Shown here: positions 9,901 through 17,522 of the stretch, piece after piece
How the letters are laid out: each line of letters begins with the position of its first letter
Position numbering within the stretch: the stretch's first letter is position 1
Assembly: GCF_030271835.1 (NCBI RefSeq)
Contig: NZ_CP127389.1
Span: forward strand, 1,958,001-2,022,000
Length of the DNA stretch: 64,000 nucleotides
Reading direction: 5' to 3'
From: Proteus appendicitidis
GTDB lineage: Bacteria; Pseudomonadota; Gammaproteobacteria; Enterobacterales; Enterobacteriaceae
Translations under genes and position numbers: made by a program
Notes under the pieces: model-generated
Seen by the model: the letters and a program-made list of their open reading frames with translations, nothing else
Databases searched by the model: none
Told to the model about the DNA's origin: nothing

Positions 9901-10518
9901 ATGAGCTTCAATCGCAGAGTATGGAATAAGCTGTTTGAGTTCATCATCAGAAATGGACATTATTTTATTCATTTCATGTGATGTTCTAAATCCATCAAAA
10001 AAATGAACAAATGGAATACGGCTATTGAGTGTTGCTATCTGCGCAATCACCGCAAAGTCTTGCGCTTCTTGCACACTATTGGCACAAAGTAACGCACAGC
10101 CCGTTTGTCGTATTGCCATTACATCCGAATGATCACCAAAAATAGACAATGCATGTGTTGCGACAGTGCGTGCAGCGACATGTAATACAAAAGGCGTTAA
10201 TTCCCCTGCTATTTTATAAAGTGATGGGATCATTAATAATAATCCCTGAGACGAGGTAAATGTGGTGGCTAACGCACCTGTTTGTAATGCACCATGAACT
10301 GTTGCTATCGCACCGCCTTCGGATTGCATTTCCATTAATCGAGGTATATCCCCCCAAAGATTGGGCTGGTGAGCAACGGCCCAACGATCAGCATATTCCG
10401 CCATCGTAGAGCTAGGTGTTATGGGATAAATAGCAATAACTTCATTTAAGCGATAAGCGATAGAAGCAACAGCTTGGTTAGCATCTGTTGTGATATAAGG
10501 AGGCAGTTTATGGCTCAC
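6982..10518 (-). CDS. nifJ: Pyruvate:ferredoxin (flavodoxin) oxidoreductase
   Basis: 1178 residues, the full single-chain PFOR length. It oxidises pyruvate and CoA to acetyl-CoA and CO2 and passes electrons to ferredoxin or flavodoxin. Seen in order: N-terminal pyruvate-binding domain with AIYPITPSSTMAEYADRWA (about 29-47); the gamma domain and CoA-binding region; two 4Fe-4S sets, C696-x2-C-x2-C-x3-C706 and C752-x2-C-x2-C-x3-C762; proximal-cluster cysteines in YSGACSGCGE (826, 829); NATGCSSIYGG; and the TPP-binding GGDGWAYDIGFGG. The orthologue in E. coli is YdbK. The start is a GTG at 10518 with AAGGT upstream. It is transcribed alone. Confidence 0.95.
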   Translation of the reverse strand: MSHKLPPYITTDANQAVASIAYRLNEVIAIYPITPSSTMAEYADRWAVAHQPNLWGDIPRLMEMQSEGGAIATVHGALQTGALATTFTSSQGLLLMIPSLYKIAGELTPFVLHVAARTVATHALSIFGDHSDVMAIRQTGCALLCANSVQEAQDFAVIAQIATLNSRIPFVHFFDGFRTSHEMNKIMSISDDELKQLIPYSAIEAHRQRALSPESPVIRGTSANPDTYFQAREASNPWYNSGYQHVEEAMNLFAKVTGRTYQPFEYYGHPQATRIIVLMGSAAGPCKEVIDMLNARGEKLGLLCVHLYRPFSARHFLDAIPNSVESIAVLDRTKEPGAQAEPLYLDVITAFAEAYHQGEREILPLTISGRYGLSSKEFDPDCVMAVFKELQQSKPKRRFTVGIYDDVTHLSIMPIDAKLPEHHKLSALFYGLGSDGSVSATKNNINIIGNNTPLYAQGYFVYDSKKAGGLTVSHLRISQTPINSTYLIKQADFIGCHQWQFIDKYQIVEKLKVGGTLLLNTPYSATTVWAKLPQEVQALLIEKEARIYVINAYKIARECQLGARINTIMQTAFFHLTSLFPAEKINDYLHQTIIKSYQNKGEALVNANLMAISQTLSALERIPVGAVLTESPYKSPIVADNAPDFVKTITAMMIAGLGDSLPVSAFPPDGTWPTGTTQWEKRNIAEFIPVWKPSLCTQCNYCVAACPHAAIRAKVTKPSLLENAPTTLEKLPVKSREMKGLDYILQVAPEDCTGCNLCYEVCPAKDRQDPNIRAINMIEKLGVLEQEKQNFNFFNQLPDLHPSELEKIDIRTSQLITPLFEYSGACSGCGETAYIKLLTQLYGDELLIANATGCSSIYGGNLPTTPYTTNREGRGPAWANSLFEDNAEFGLGFRLTLDQHKKRVERLLNRFATEIPASLYQTLTDTNNSNQDKRNGINELSTLLGHSSDPLAKELLHDAHYLMQKSVWMVGGDGWAYDIGFGGLDHVLSSGENVNVLVLDTQCYSNTGGQQSKATPMGAITKFGENGKNKARKDLGITMMMYGNIYVAQIAIGAQMNQTIKAIQEAEAYQGPSLIIAYSPCEEHGYDLAFSYEQMKQLTASGFWPLYRFDPRREQEGKNSLMLDSRVTNQVASAVLNKEQRFNRLFKIYPDKAMALADQAQRNIEKKYALLSLLAEKA

Positions 10519-10615
10519 AATAATTACCTTTGTTGTTGATCTTTTTTCTTATGCTTCTGAAATTAGCAGAAATTAATTACAAGGAATTATCGTATTTGTG
10601 GCTCAAGAGTGATTT

Positions 10616-10653
10616 ATTTGCCAATAAGATGATTTTAGTCAACATTGGCAAAT
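10616..10653. repeat. 10-bp inverted repeat upstream of nifJ
   Basis: ATTTGCCAAT (10616-10625) and ATTGGCAAAT (10644-10653) are perfect inverted copies with an 18-base spacer, about 100 bases before the nifJ GTG. On the minus strand TTGACT lies between the arms and could be a -35 element. It is a candidate operator or promoter region; no known consensus was matched. Confidence 0.4.
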
Positions 10654-10690
10654 TAATAAATTTGTTATTTAACAATGAATTAAATAATAG

Positions 10691-11242
10691 TTATATCTTT
10701 ATAAGATTATTTCGATGTTTTTTTAGTATGGTTTCAATGCTAATAGGGAAAAAATCGTTGACATCAACACCGACATTAATTGCATTTTTTCCTAAAACAT
10801 CTAAACGTTTACGTTGAACCGGATCTTTTTGTGAATTGTGTACATGACCATATAAATGAATTGAATCACGGAAAAAACCAGCCCATTCCAATATAGGATA
10901 ATGAAACATCACAATTTTTCGTTTTTTATAATCCAATTCAAAGTAATCTTTTACCCATTCAAATGCAGATGCATCAAATTCCGGATCGTCTAGAAATTTG
11001 TCATGATTTCCACGGATAAGGTACTTTCTACCTTTTAATCGGCGCAAGATTTGATTGGCATCTCGTCCTGTTCCTCGATAAAGAAAATCACCTAAAATGT
11101 AGATTTCATCATTATCGGAGACGTAAGCGTTCCAATTATGAATTAAAGTATCATTCATATGGCTAACACTATTGAATGGACGACCACAAAGATTGAGGAT
11201 ATTTGAATGGCAAAAATGTGTATCAGAAGTAAAGTAAATCAT
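10691..11242 (-). CDS. Calcineurin-like metallophosphoesterase
   Basis: 183 residues. The metal-site motifs of the metallophosphoesterase superfamily are all present: D-T-H (7-9), GDF, GNHD, the histidine in MFHYP, and GHVH. Length and order fit the small YfcE-like/phage-like phosphoesterases with a dinuclear metal site. The natural substrate (phosphodiester, nucleotide or protein phosphate) is not evident. It lies downstream of an AraC regulator on the same strand with a 132-base gap. A cytoplasmic enzyme: no signal peptide. Confidence 0.88.
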   Translation of the reverse strand: MIYFTSDTHFCHSNILNLCGRPFNSVSHMNDTLIHNWNAYVSDNDEIYILGDFLYRGTGRDANQILRRLKGRKYLIRGNHDKFLDDPEFDASAFEWVKDYFELDYKKRKIVMFHYPILEWAGFFRDSIHLYGHVHNSQKDPVQRKRLDVLGKNAINVGVDVNDFFPISIETILKKHRNNLIKI

Positions 11243-11374
11243 AGTAATTTCTTAATAAGTAATAAAAATCTTAACCTAAAGAAAATATTTTCCCTCGGTC
11301 TGTATAGTGATATTTTTTCAACATAATTGCCTCCTTTAATTAAAAATAAAACAATAAATACCATATCATCAGTT

Positions 11375-12220
11375 TTATTGTCGTTGGTGTTGTTTACGGT
11401 AACCAGATAAAGAATTACCCGTTTCTCTTTTAAAGTATCGGCATAAATAAGAGGGATCTTCAAAATGGAGCTTCACTGATAATTCATTTACCGACAGCGA
11501 AGTGTGCATTAATAATGCCTTTATTTCAAGGATGACTTGACGGTTAATCAAAGTCTTAGGCGCATCATTAAAGAATTGCTTTGTTATTTGAGATAAATAG
11601 AACGGTGTAATGTTAAGCTGATTTGCATAAAAAGCCACCTCTCTATGTGTTAAACAATGCTTGCCAATCAATTCCCAAAACTGCCAACAGAGCTTTTCTT
11701 TACGAGTAAATTCTTTTTTGGCGATAGAGAAATGAGCGGGTATTGATTCAGTAATAGCAAAAAAGAGATTTTGTAAGTGGTTTTTTAACATTAATTTTCT
11801 GTGTTCAGAATAACTGTTATCTATATGTGTTAGTTGTTGAATCCATCTATTTAAGGCTTCATATTGTTCTTTATGTGGGTGACAAATAGGATTGTCATGG
11901 AGAAAAGCAAATAAAGTATTAGAAAGAGAATAAGCAATTTCTGAAGCAAAAGATTTATCGAGAAAACAATAGAATAAGCGAAAATTCGCTGATTTTTGAC
12001 TCAAAACGGCCATCATATCATCGCCTAAAATAAGAATATCATTCGCTTTGATCACCTGTTTTTGAAAACTAATATTGATTACCGCCCTCCCTTCTAAGCA
12101 AATCATGACGACGATATAGGATAATGGTAAAGGATAACCTATTTCATTCATCATATTACTTTCACCTATAATGGCATGTTGCGGTGAAGTATTAAGTTGT
12201 GACAATACTTGGCTCAGCAT
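11375..12220 (-). CDS. AraC family transcriptional regulator
   Basis: 281 residues from the ATG at 12220, which follows AGAGG; a longer frame would need a TTG at 12256. The N-terminal half looks like a cupin-type sensing domain ([14 protein letters not shown]). The C-terminal 100 residues hold two AraC HTH units: [20 protein letters not shown] and [20 protein letters not shown], ending [13 protein letters not shown], the usual AraC C-terminal pattern. The regulator is divergent from the acetyltransferase at 12443, so it may control that gene, itself, or the phosphoesterase downstream. The ligand is unknown. Confidence 0.88.
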   Translation of the reverse strand: MLSQVLSQLNTSPQHAIIGESNMMNEIGYPLPLSYIVVMICLEGRAVINISFQKQVIKANDILILGDDMMAVLSQKSANFRLFYCFLDKSFASEIAYSLSNTLFAFLHDNPICHPHKEQYEALNRWIQQLTHIDNSYSEHRKLMLKNHLQNLFFAITESIPAHFSIAKKEFTRKEKLCWQFWELIGKHCLTHREVAFYANQLNITPFYLSQITKQFFNDAPKTLINRQVILEIKALLMHTSLSVNELSVKLHFEDPSYLCRYFKRETGNSLSGYRKQHQRQ

Positions 12221-12442
12221 AAATCCATTACCTCTTTTTGCTCCTGACTTAACCAACTTTATGTTTTTATATTTGACGATATTGAACGTAATAACAAGTA
12301 TTCCCTCTCATTTAGTTGTTAAAAGTACCGATTTTACCTCTTTTATGACATTCGGTTTTTTAGTTGCTTTCTTTAGAATACACGCATCTTAAAGCCGTAA
12401 GATAATTTGTAGAATATTTAAAAATTAAGAGAAATTATTGAA

Positions 12443-13000
12443 ATGAAAACATTAAAAACAGAGAGACTTATACTACGCCCATGGAAACTTTCTGATGCAT
12501 CAAGTTTGTATCAATATGCAAAAGATGAACGCATTGGTCCCATTGCAGGTTGGCCAGTACATAAAAACGTTGAAGAAAGTGCCGAAATTATTCGCACTAT
12601 ATTTATGCGTGATGAAGTTTATGCCGTTACGTTAATTGATGATGATCTTGCCATCGGCTTGGTTGGATTATCTTTCGCAAATGAGAGTAATTTCCCGATT
12701 GGGGATAATGATGCTGAAGTTTCTTATTGGATTGGTGTGCCATTTTGGGGGAACGGTTTAATACCAGAAGCCGTCAAAGAAATCAGTCGCCATAGCTTCG
12801 AAACACTGGAATTAGATAATTTATGGTGTGGCTATTTCGCTGATAATGAGAAGTCACAAAAGGCACAAGAAAAATGCGGATTTAAATTTCATCACGTTAT
12901 TGAAGAACAATACGCAGAATTTTTAGATGAAGTGAAAGTTGAAAATATTTGTCGCTTAACTAAAGAGGAATGGGTTGAGATCCAAAAACAGACCTATTAA
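12443..13000 (+). CDS. GNAT acetyltransferase, RimJ/RimL type
   Basis: 185 residues. It opens with LKTERLILRPWKLSDASSLY, the standard start of the RimJ/RimL/Acetyltransf_3 group, then EVSYWIGVPFWGNGLIPEAV, where the G-x-G-L-x-x-E stretch is the acetyl-CoA pyrophosphate loop, and NEKSQKAQEKCGF, the N-x-x-S-x-x-x-x-E-K-x-GF motif near the C-terminus. Such enzymes acetylate protein N-termini, amino acids or antibiotics; the substrate is unknown. Monocistronic, ending at a strong terminator. Confidence 0.88.
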   Translation: MKTLKTERLILRPWKLSDASSLYQYAKDERIGPIAGWPVHKNVEESAEIIRTIFMRDEVYAVTLIDDDLAIGLVGLSFANESNFPIGDNDAEVSYWIGVPFWGNGLIPEAVKEISRHSFETLELDNLWCGYFADNEKSQKAQEKCGFKFHHVIEEQYAEFLDEVKVENICRLTKEEWVEIQKQTY

Positions 13001-13003
13001 AAC

Positions 13004-13044
13004 AAAACACCAGATTGTGAAATTCACATTATCTGGTGTTTTTT
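13004..13044. terminator. Intrinsic terminator
   Basis: AAAACACCAGAT pairs with ATCTGGTGTTTT, with a further inner TGTGA/TCACA pairing, followed by Ts. It ends the acetyltransferase gene and lies just past the convergent trans-sulfuration enzyme gene. Confidence 0.85.
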
Positions 13045-13065
13045 AATATTAACAAGGCAATTTAA

Positions 13066-14349
13066 TTAAGCACTTGCTAATGCTTGGGATAAATCAGCAA
13101 TTAAATCTTGTGGATTTTCTATTCCAATAGATAAACGAATAGTTGTGTCTTGAATGCCAATGCTATGTCGTAATGTTATTGGTACACCCGAATGCGTTGT
13201 TGAACCAGGATGACAAGCTAGAGATTCCGTTCCACCCAGACTTACTGCAAGTTTAAAAATTTTCATTGCATTAAGAAAACGGAAAGCTTCACTTTCGCCA
13301 CCCACAATATCAAATGAGAAAGTTGATCCTGCACCTGTACATTGTTTAGCAAAAACCTGAGCTTCAACAGAATTTTTATCGGCAAAAGGTAAATAATGAA
13401 TTGCTTTTACTTTTTCGTGTTCACGCAGAAATTCTGCAACTAATAATGCATTCTGATTGGCTTTTTCCATTCTAATTTGTAACGTTTCTAAAGAACGACC
13501 TAGCATCCAGCAAGAATGAGGATCTAATTGTGTCCCTATTGCCCCTCTTAATAATCTGATTTGATTAATAAGTTCACGAGATCCCATTGCAGCACCGGCG
13601 ACTAAATCTGAATGTCCACCAACATATTTAGTTAAAGAATAGACTGAGACATCAGCACCTTGTTCTATCGGATGCTGATATACAGGGCCAAGTAATGTGT
13701 TATCACAGACAATAATAGGGCGATAGCCTTGCGCTTTTTCTAATTGGTCCGCAACGTTCTTTAATGCTCCAATATCAACTAATGAATTAGTCGGGTTTGC
13801 AGGAGTTTCTGCAAAAATAACGGATACGCGCCCTTTTTGACTGGCTTTATCTGCTTGTTCTTGAATAAGTGAAAGGTTTAGCCCATCAGTAAATGGTGTG
13901 GCTTGGATACCAAATTTAGCAAGTGTTTTGGCAATTAACGTCTCTGTTCCACCATAAAGCGGCTGTGAATGTAAAATAACATCACCGGGCTGTGTTAATG
14001 CCATTAATGTTGTGGTAATTGCGGACATTCCTGATGAAAATAATACACAAGATTGTGTATTTTCATAAACAGCCAGTCTATCTTCAACAATTTCACTATT
14101 AGGTTGATTAAAGCGAGAATAAACTAAACCTGCCTTTTCACCTTCTGGTAAAGGTTTTCGACCACTTACGGTATCAAAAAAAGCTTTACCCTCTTCTGCA
14201 CTTTTAAAAATAAAGGTAGATGTTAAAAATACAGGTGGTTTAACGGAGCCTTCAGAGAGTAATGGATCATAGCCATAACTCATCATTAGTGTTTCTGGTG
14301 ATAGTTTATGCTCGCCGATATATTGTTTTTTCAATTGAGTGTCAGTCAT
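13066..14349 (-). CDS. Cys/Met metabolism PLP enzyme (cystathionine gamma-synthase/methionine gamma-lyase family)
   Basis: 427 residues from the ATG at 14349; the longer frame to 14517 adds an unrelated tail. A fold-type I PLP enzyme: [53 protein letters not shown], the PLP-lysine motif [13 protein letters not shown], and [18 protein letters not shown] at the C-terminus. The YGGT motif has glycine where methionine gamma-lyases usually have a catalytic cysteine (YGCT), so lyase activity on methionine is not assured; cystathionine synthase, homocysteine-forming or lyase activity are all possible. A MetQ-like lipoprotein lies upstream on the same strand, which supports a sulfur amino acid role. 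Confidence 0.8.
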   Translation of the reverse strand: MTDTQLKKQYIGEHKLSPETLMMSYGYDPLLSEGSVKPPVFLTSTFIFKSAEEGKAFFDTVSGRKPLPEGEKAGLVYSRFNQPNSEIVEDRLAVYENTQSCVLFSSGMSAITTTLMALTQPGDVILHSQPLYGGTETLIAKTLAKFGIQATPFTDGLNLSLIQEQADKASQKGRVSVIFAETPANPTNSLVDIGALKNVADQLEKAQGYRPIIVCDNTLLGPVYQHPIEQGADVSVYSLTKYVGGHSDLVAGAAMGSRELINQIRLLRGAIGTQLDPHSCWMLGRSLETLQIRMEKANQNALLVAEFLREHEKVKAIHYLPFADKNSVEAQVFAKQCTGAGSTFSFDIVGGESEAFRFLNAMKIFKLAVSLGGTESLACHPGSTTHSGVPITLRHSIGIQDTTIRLSIGIENPQDLIADLSQALASA

Positions 14350-14632
14350 TTTTTTATTTCTTATGTTTAATGAAGGATCTTTATCATACTGAAAAAAATT
14401 CATGTTGTTAGAATGTTTTATATAGAATAAAAACCAGCAGTTATATAAACATATCGAGTTTAAGCATAAATATAACGCTAAATAAAAGGTTCTATTCGTT
14501 GAGTGGTATTTAATCAAGGTTATTTGACTAAATAAAAGTTGATTATTCTAGTTAAAAAGAAGGAAAAAACAGTAGGATAAACTTAAAGATAAAAAGAATG
14601 CGTGTTTCTTTTTACCTTTAAGTTAAGGGACG

Positions 14633-15433
14633 TTACCAAGCTCTTACCGCATCACCTTTATACATTTCCTTGAATTTTAACTCGATTTGCCTTGAATGCA
14701 GAACTGAGACTAATTTTTTTATATTCTCATCATTTTTGTTATCTTCACGCGTTACAATAACATTAGCATAAGGTGAATTCTTATTTTCTAAGATTAATCC
14801 ATCACGAGTTGCAATAAGCCCTACTTGAGAGGAAAAATTATTGTTGATTATAACCATTGTGATATTGGGATCATTTAATGCTTCAGTAAGCTTAGGTGAG
14901 TCTACTTCAACAAAAGTGATTTCTTTTGGGTTATAGATAATGTCATCTACTGTTGGCGTGAAACCAACATTATCATTAAGAGTAATGAGATTATTTTCTG
15001 CTAGTAATAAAAGTGCGCGCCCTTTCATGCTAACTTCATTTGAGATTGCAACGACATCACCAGGTTTTAATTCATTTATATCGCTAATTTTTTTAGAATA
15101 CGCGGCTAAAGGAAAGATATATGTTTTGCTGGCAATATGAAATTGGTAGCCATGCTCTTTTATTTGAGCTTGAAGATAAGGAATTGATTGAAACGCATTC
15201 GCATCAACTTCTTTATCGCTCAATGCCTTATTAGGCTGAACATAATCATTGAAAGCAACAACCTCAACATCTAACCCTTCAGTTAATTTCGCTAAACGAA
15301 TTACTTCATCCCAAATCACTTGATCAGGCCCTGTATTAATTGCCACTTTTACTTTATGTGTATCTTCTTGTGAACAAGATACAGTAAATAGTGATATTGA
15401 GGCTAGAAGTAAACCTGTAATAATTTCCTTCAT
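14633..15433 (-). CDS. MetQ/NlpA family substrate-binding lipoprotein
   Basis: 266 residues with a lipoprotein signal peptide ending in TVSC (lipobox cysteine at 20). Family features: VKVAINTGPDQVIWDEV, VQPNKALSDKEVDANAFQ (DANxFQH-like), PLAAYSKKISDINELKPGDVVAISNE, and IINNNFSSQVGL. MetQ proteins deliver methionine or related amino acids to the MetNI transporter from the outer face of the inner membrane. No ATPase or permease gene is adjacent, so it either works with a MetNI encoded elsewhere or supplies the PLP enzyme downstream, which lies on the same strand about 280 bases away. Confidence 0.85.
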   Translation of the reverse strand: MKEIITGLLLASISLFTVSCSQEDTHKVKVAINTGPDQVIWDEVIRLAKLTEGLDVEVVAFNDYVQPNKALSDKEVDANAFQSIPYLQAQIKEHGYQFHIASKTYIFPLAAYSKKISDINELKPGDVVAISNEVSMKGRALLLLAENNLITLNDNVGFTPTVDDIIYNPKEITFVEVDSPKLTEALNDPNITMVIINNNFSSQVGLIATRDGLILENKNSPYANVIVTREDNKNDENIKKLVSVLHSRQIELKFKEMYKGDAVRAW

Positions 15434-15650
15434 ATCTCCCTCTTAAACAGACTTTGATAAAACAGCGCCATAAAAATCATTTTGATTAAGAAATATCCTA
15501 ACAGTAGATTAATAACAAGGAACAAGAAATGATACAAGTACCTAATGCAGATAAAGAAAGGAATATTATTTATATTTTCACAATACATTGTTTTATAAAA
15601 CAAAAAAAGGACACATCATAATATGATGTATTTGTTATTTAATTGTAGAT

Positions 15651-16193
15651 TTATTCATTAATGATTTTGTCTATACAATTATCAGAATACGCATCTTCTA
15701 CACTAAGATAAAATGATTCAGTTACACAATAGCTATTAAATCGCCATTTAAACTGAATTTCATCACCTTTTTTATGTTCTAAAATAGAATAACTTGAAAA
15801 GCGGATTGGCGTAGTTTTTTGTAGGTTGTTTCCTACTTTTTCAGCGCTTAACAATACAACGTGGTTTTTTTTCTCAATAAATTTGAAATCAGAGATAGTG
15901 ATATCTGTACCTTTAATCTTATTGTTGAAAAGGCTCAACGCATTAGCATATATGGATGGAACAATATAAGCTTTTTGATCACTTCCTTTGATATAAACAG
16001 TTACCAGATCAACAAAGGTTGAATCATTTAATGCTCGTCTAGATTTAACGACGACATCAGGAACACCATCACCATTAAAATCGATAAGATTTACTCCATA
16101 TTCGAGTTGAATATCAGTTGCTGTTGAAACAAATGGTAACGATAAAAAAAGTAATCCTAGCCCAAGTTTTAATATATTACCCATTTTATTCAC
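15651..16193 (-). CDS. Exported protein with Asp-rich calcium-like motif, CarG-like (tentative)
   Basis: 180 residues. Residues 1-25 are a cleavable signal peptide (hydrophobic core, TATA cut region). A DFNGDGVPDVVVKSRRA stretch follows near residue 38, an EF-hand/FG-GAP-like D-x-N-x-D-G-x-x-D motif. The layout recalls the periplasmic CarG/CpmG group tied to carbapenem self-resistance in some enterobacteria, but I rely on memory and hold it weakly. There are two cysteines late in the chain (a likely disulfide). It is monocistronic with 200 bases of AT-rich DNA on either side; the function is unproven. Confidence 0.55.
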   Translation of the reverse strand: MNKMGNILKLGLGLLFLSLPFVSTATDIQLEYGVNLIDFNGDGVPDVVVKSRRALNDSTFVDLVTVYIKGSDQKAYIVPSIYANALSLFNNKIKGTDITISDFKFIEKKNHVVLLSAEKVGNNLQKTTPIRFSSYSILEHKKGDEIQFKWRFNSYCVTESFYLSVEDAYSDNCIDKIINE

Positions 16194-16389
16194 TTCTTTG
16201 TTGCTTATTACTTGCGCATCAGACTACTTTGTAACAGTAATTAGTCAAGGGGTTTTATGTTTCAAAACAATACAAAATTTACATTTATATCATATATAAA
16301 TTATTTTCATGGCAACCACTATACTTATTTGACTATTATAAAAAGAATGTATTTTTAGTGATTATATTTTTTAGATTTAAAATTTATCT

Positions 16390-16770
16390 TTAATATAGAG
16401 CAATATAATTTTTAAGGTCGCTAATTCTTTCTTTCGTTTTATCTTTTAAGCAACTGCTATATACCATTGGTGCCAAACTTCCACCTTGATAATAGTCAGC
16501 TTCATATTGGCAAGAGAGGTCTCTAAAATTAATCCAAACCAATTGGGCTTGTTTAAGCTGAGCTTTTCGACCACCATCTAATTTGGTGTAATATTGTTGA
16601 TAAATATGGTTAAGCTCTTCATCCTTTTGTTGAAAATCTTGATATGCACATTGATTAATTTCAGTCTGGGTTGCTGCATTTCGACAATCAAAATTATCTG
16701 CTTGTAAATGTATAGACCAAAATAGTATACCGCCAGATATTGCACCGAATAGGATAAGTTTTTTCATCAC
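16390..16770 (-). CDS. Small exported DUF1311/LprI-type protein
   Basis: 126 residues with a signal peptide (about 1-24, ending LQA). The mature part has the DUF1311 pattern: FDCRNAATQTEINQCAYQDF, LNHIYQQYYTKL, QAQLVWINFRDLSCQYEAD, and a last cysteine in YSSCLKDKTKERI; four cysteines suggest two disulfides in the periplasm. Members include the lysozyme inhibitor LprI, but most have no known role. No operon partner; it follows the other small exported gene on the same strand at a 197-base distance. Confidence 0.8.
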   Translation of the reverse strand: MMKKLILFGAISGGILFWSIHLQADNFDCRNAATQTEINQCAYQDFQQKDEELNHIYQQYYTKLDGGRKAQLKQAQLVWINFRDLSCQYEADYYQGGSLAPMVYSSCLKDKTKERISDLKNYIALY

Positions 16771-17212
16771 ACAGTCCTTTTTTTGATTAAAAATATCGCT
16801 AAAGATATTTACTTTATTCCTTTACTACTTAATTTAAAGATAAAAACAAAGTAAGCTATTTATCATTTTAGCAAAATTTCCTAGATGACAATTACGTGAG
16901 GACAATACAAAAACACTCTATTTTAAATAATCCAATTTAGACGAAAATATTTAATTCTGAGCAATTATGCTAATATTTAGTTTAGAGAAAATGTCTATTT
17001 AATACAAATTTAAAAAAATGATAACTCAATATCTTTTTTCTTTAACAATAAATGTCATTTGTAAAAAAATAAGTAAAATAGTAGTCATATTCTATTGTTT
17101 GGTTTTTTGTATTGAGTCACTTTTATTGAAATACCTAATCAATCTTACTTTAACAAGAAACTTGTTTTGTCAGCGCCTACTTAAGCAAGATTTAATAAAA
17201 TCACTTTAATTA
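16771..17212. other. AT-rich intergenic stretch, no supported gene
   Basis: About 440 bases of very AT-rich DNA. A 63-codon frame at 17018-17209 has no ribosome site and no recognisable protein, so I leave it uncalled. I see nothing else until the inverted repeat at 17213. Confidence 0.5.
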
Positions 17213-17239
17213 ATTAGACTAACCAGTCTAATTTATAAT
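17213..17239 (+). promoter_or_regulatory. TetR/NemR-like operator overlapping a perfect -10 box
   Basis: ATTAGACT-AACC-AGTCTAAT (17213-17232) is a perfect palindrome of the TAGAC-N6-GTCTA type used by NemR-like TetR repressors. A consensus TATAAT follows at 17234-17239. The gene it should drive (17279) is broken. Confidence 0.55.
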
Positions 17240-17278
17240 ACTCACGGGTCTATGTGCCCATGGTGGATTTTTCAAGAT

Positions 17279-17461
17279 ATGAAAAAATATTTCAAATCAA
17301 TTTAGTTTTGTTTAGGGCTTGTCACTCTTATTTTTGTGATAATCATTCGTGGTGGTCAGTATTCTGATTTTGAATTGAATGAGCATGCATCTACGATAAC
17401 ACCGATTAGTTTTGCTTATAAAACAGACACTTTATCTGGAACATTAATTTCATCTAATTAG
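17279..17461 (+). pseudogene. Decayed N-terminal fragment, possibly of an exported alpha/beta hydrolase
   Basis: From ATG 17279 the frame reads MKKYFKSI, then a TAG at 17303, then a continuous CLGLVTLIFVIIIRGGQ membrane or signal segment and ITPISFAYKTDTLSGTLISS to a TAG at 17459. The end matches the opening strand of alpha/beta hydrolases of the 'F-x-x-x-x-x-x-L-S-G-T-L' kind, but the catalytic domain is absent. With an internal stop and a truncated 3' part, it is a gene remnant. It retains an upstream promoter and operator. The hydrolase assignment is tentative. Confidence 0.5.
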
Positions 17462-17522
17462 AGCAATACTGTAGATAACGCCTAAATGAGCGTTGCTCTT
17501 TAGACGTTAAAGTGTAAAAACA

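Noticed and set aside
11239..11463. 74-codon minus frame between AraC and phosphoesterase genes
   Set aside because: Overlaps the AraC 3' end in another frame and has no support.
17018..17209. 63-codon plus-strand frame
   Set aside because: No SD, no family, composition of AT-rich noncoding DNA.
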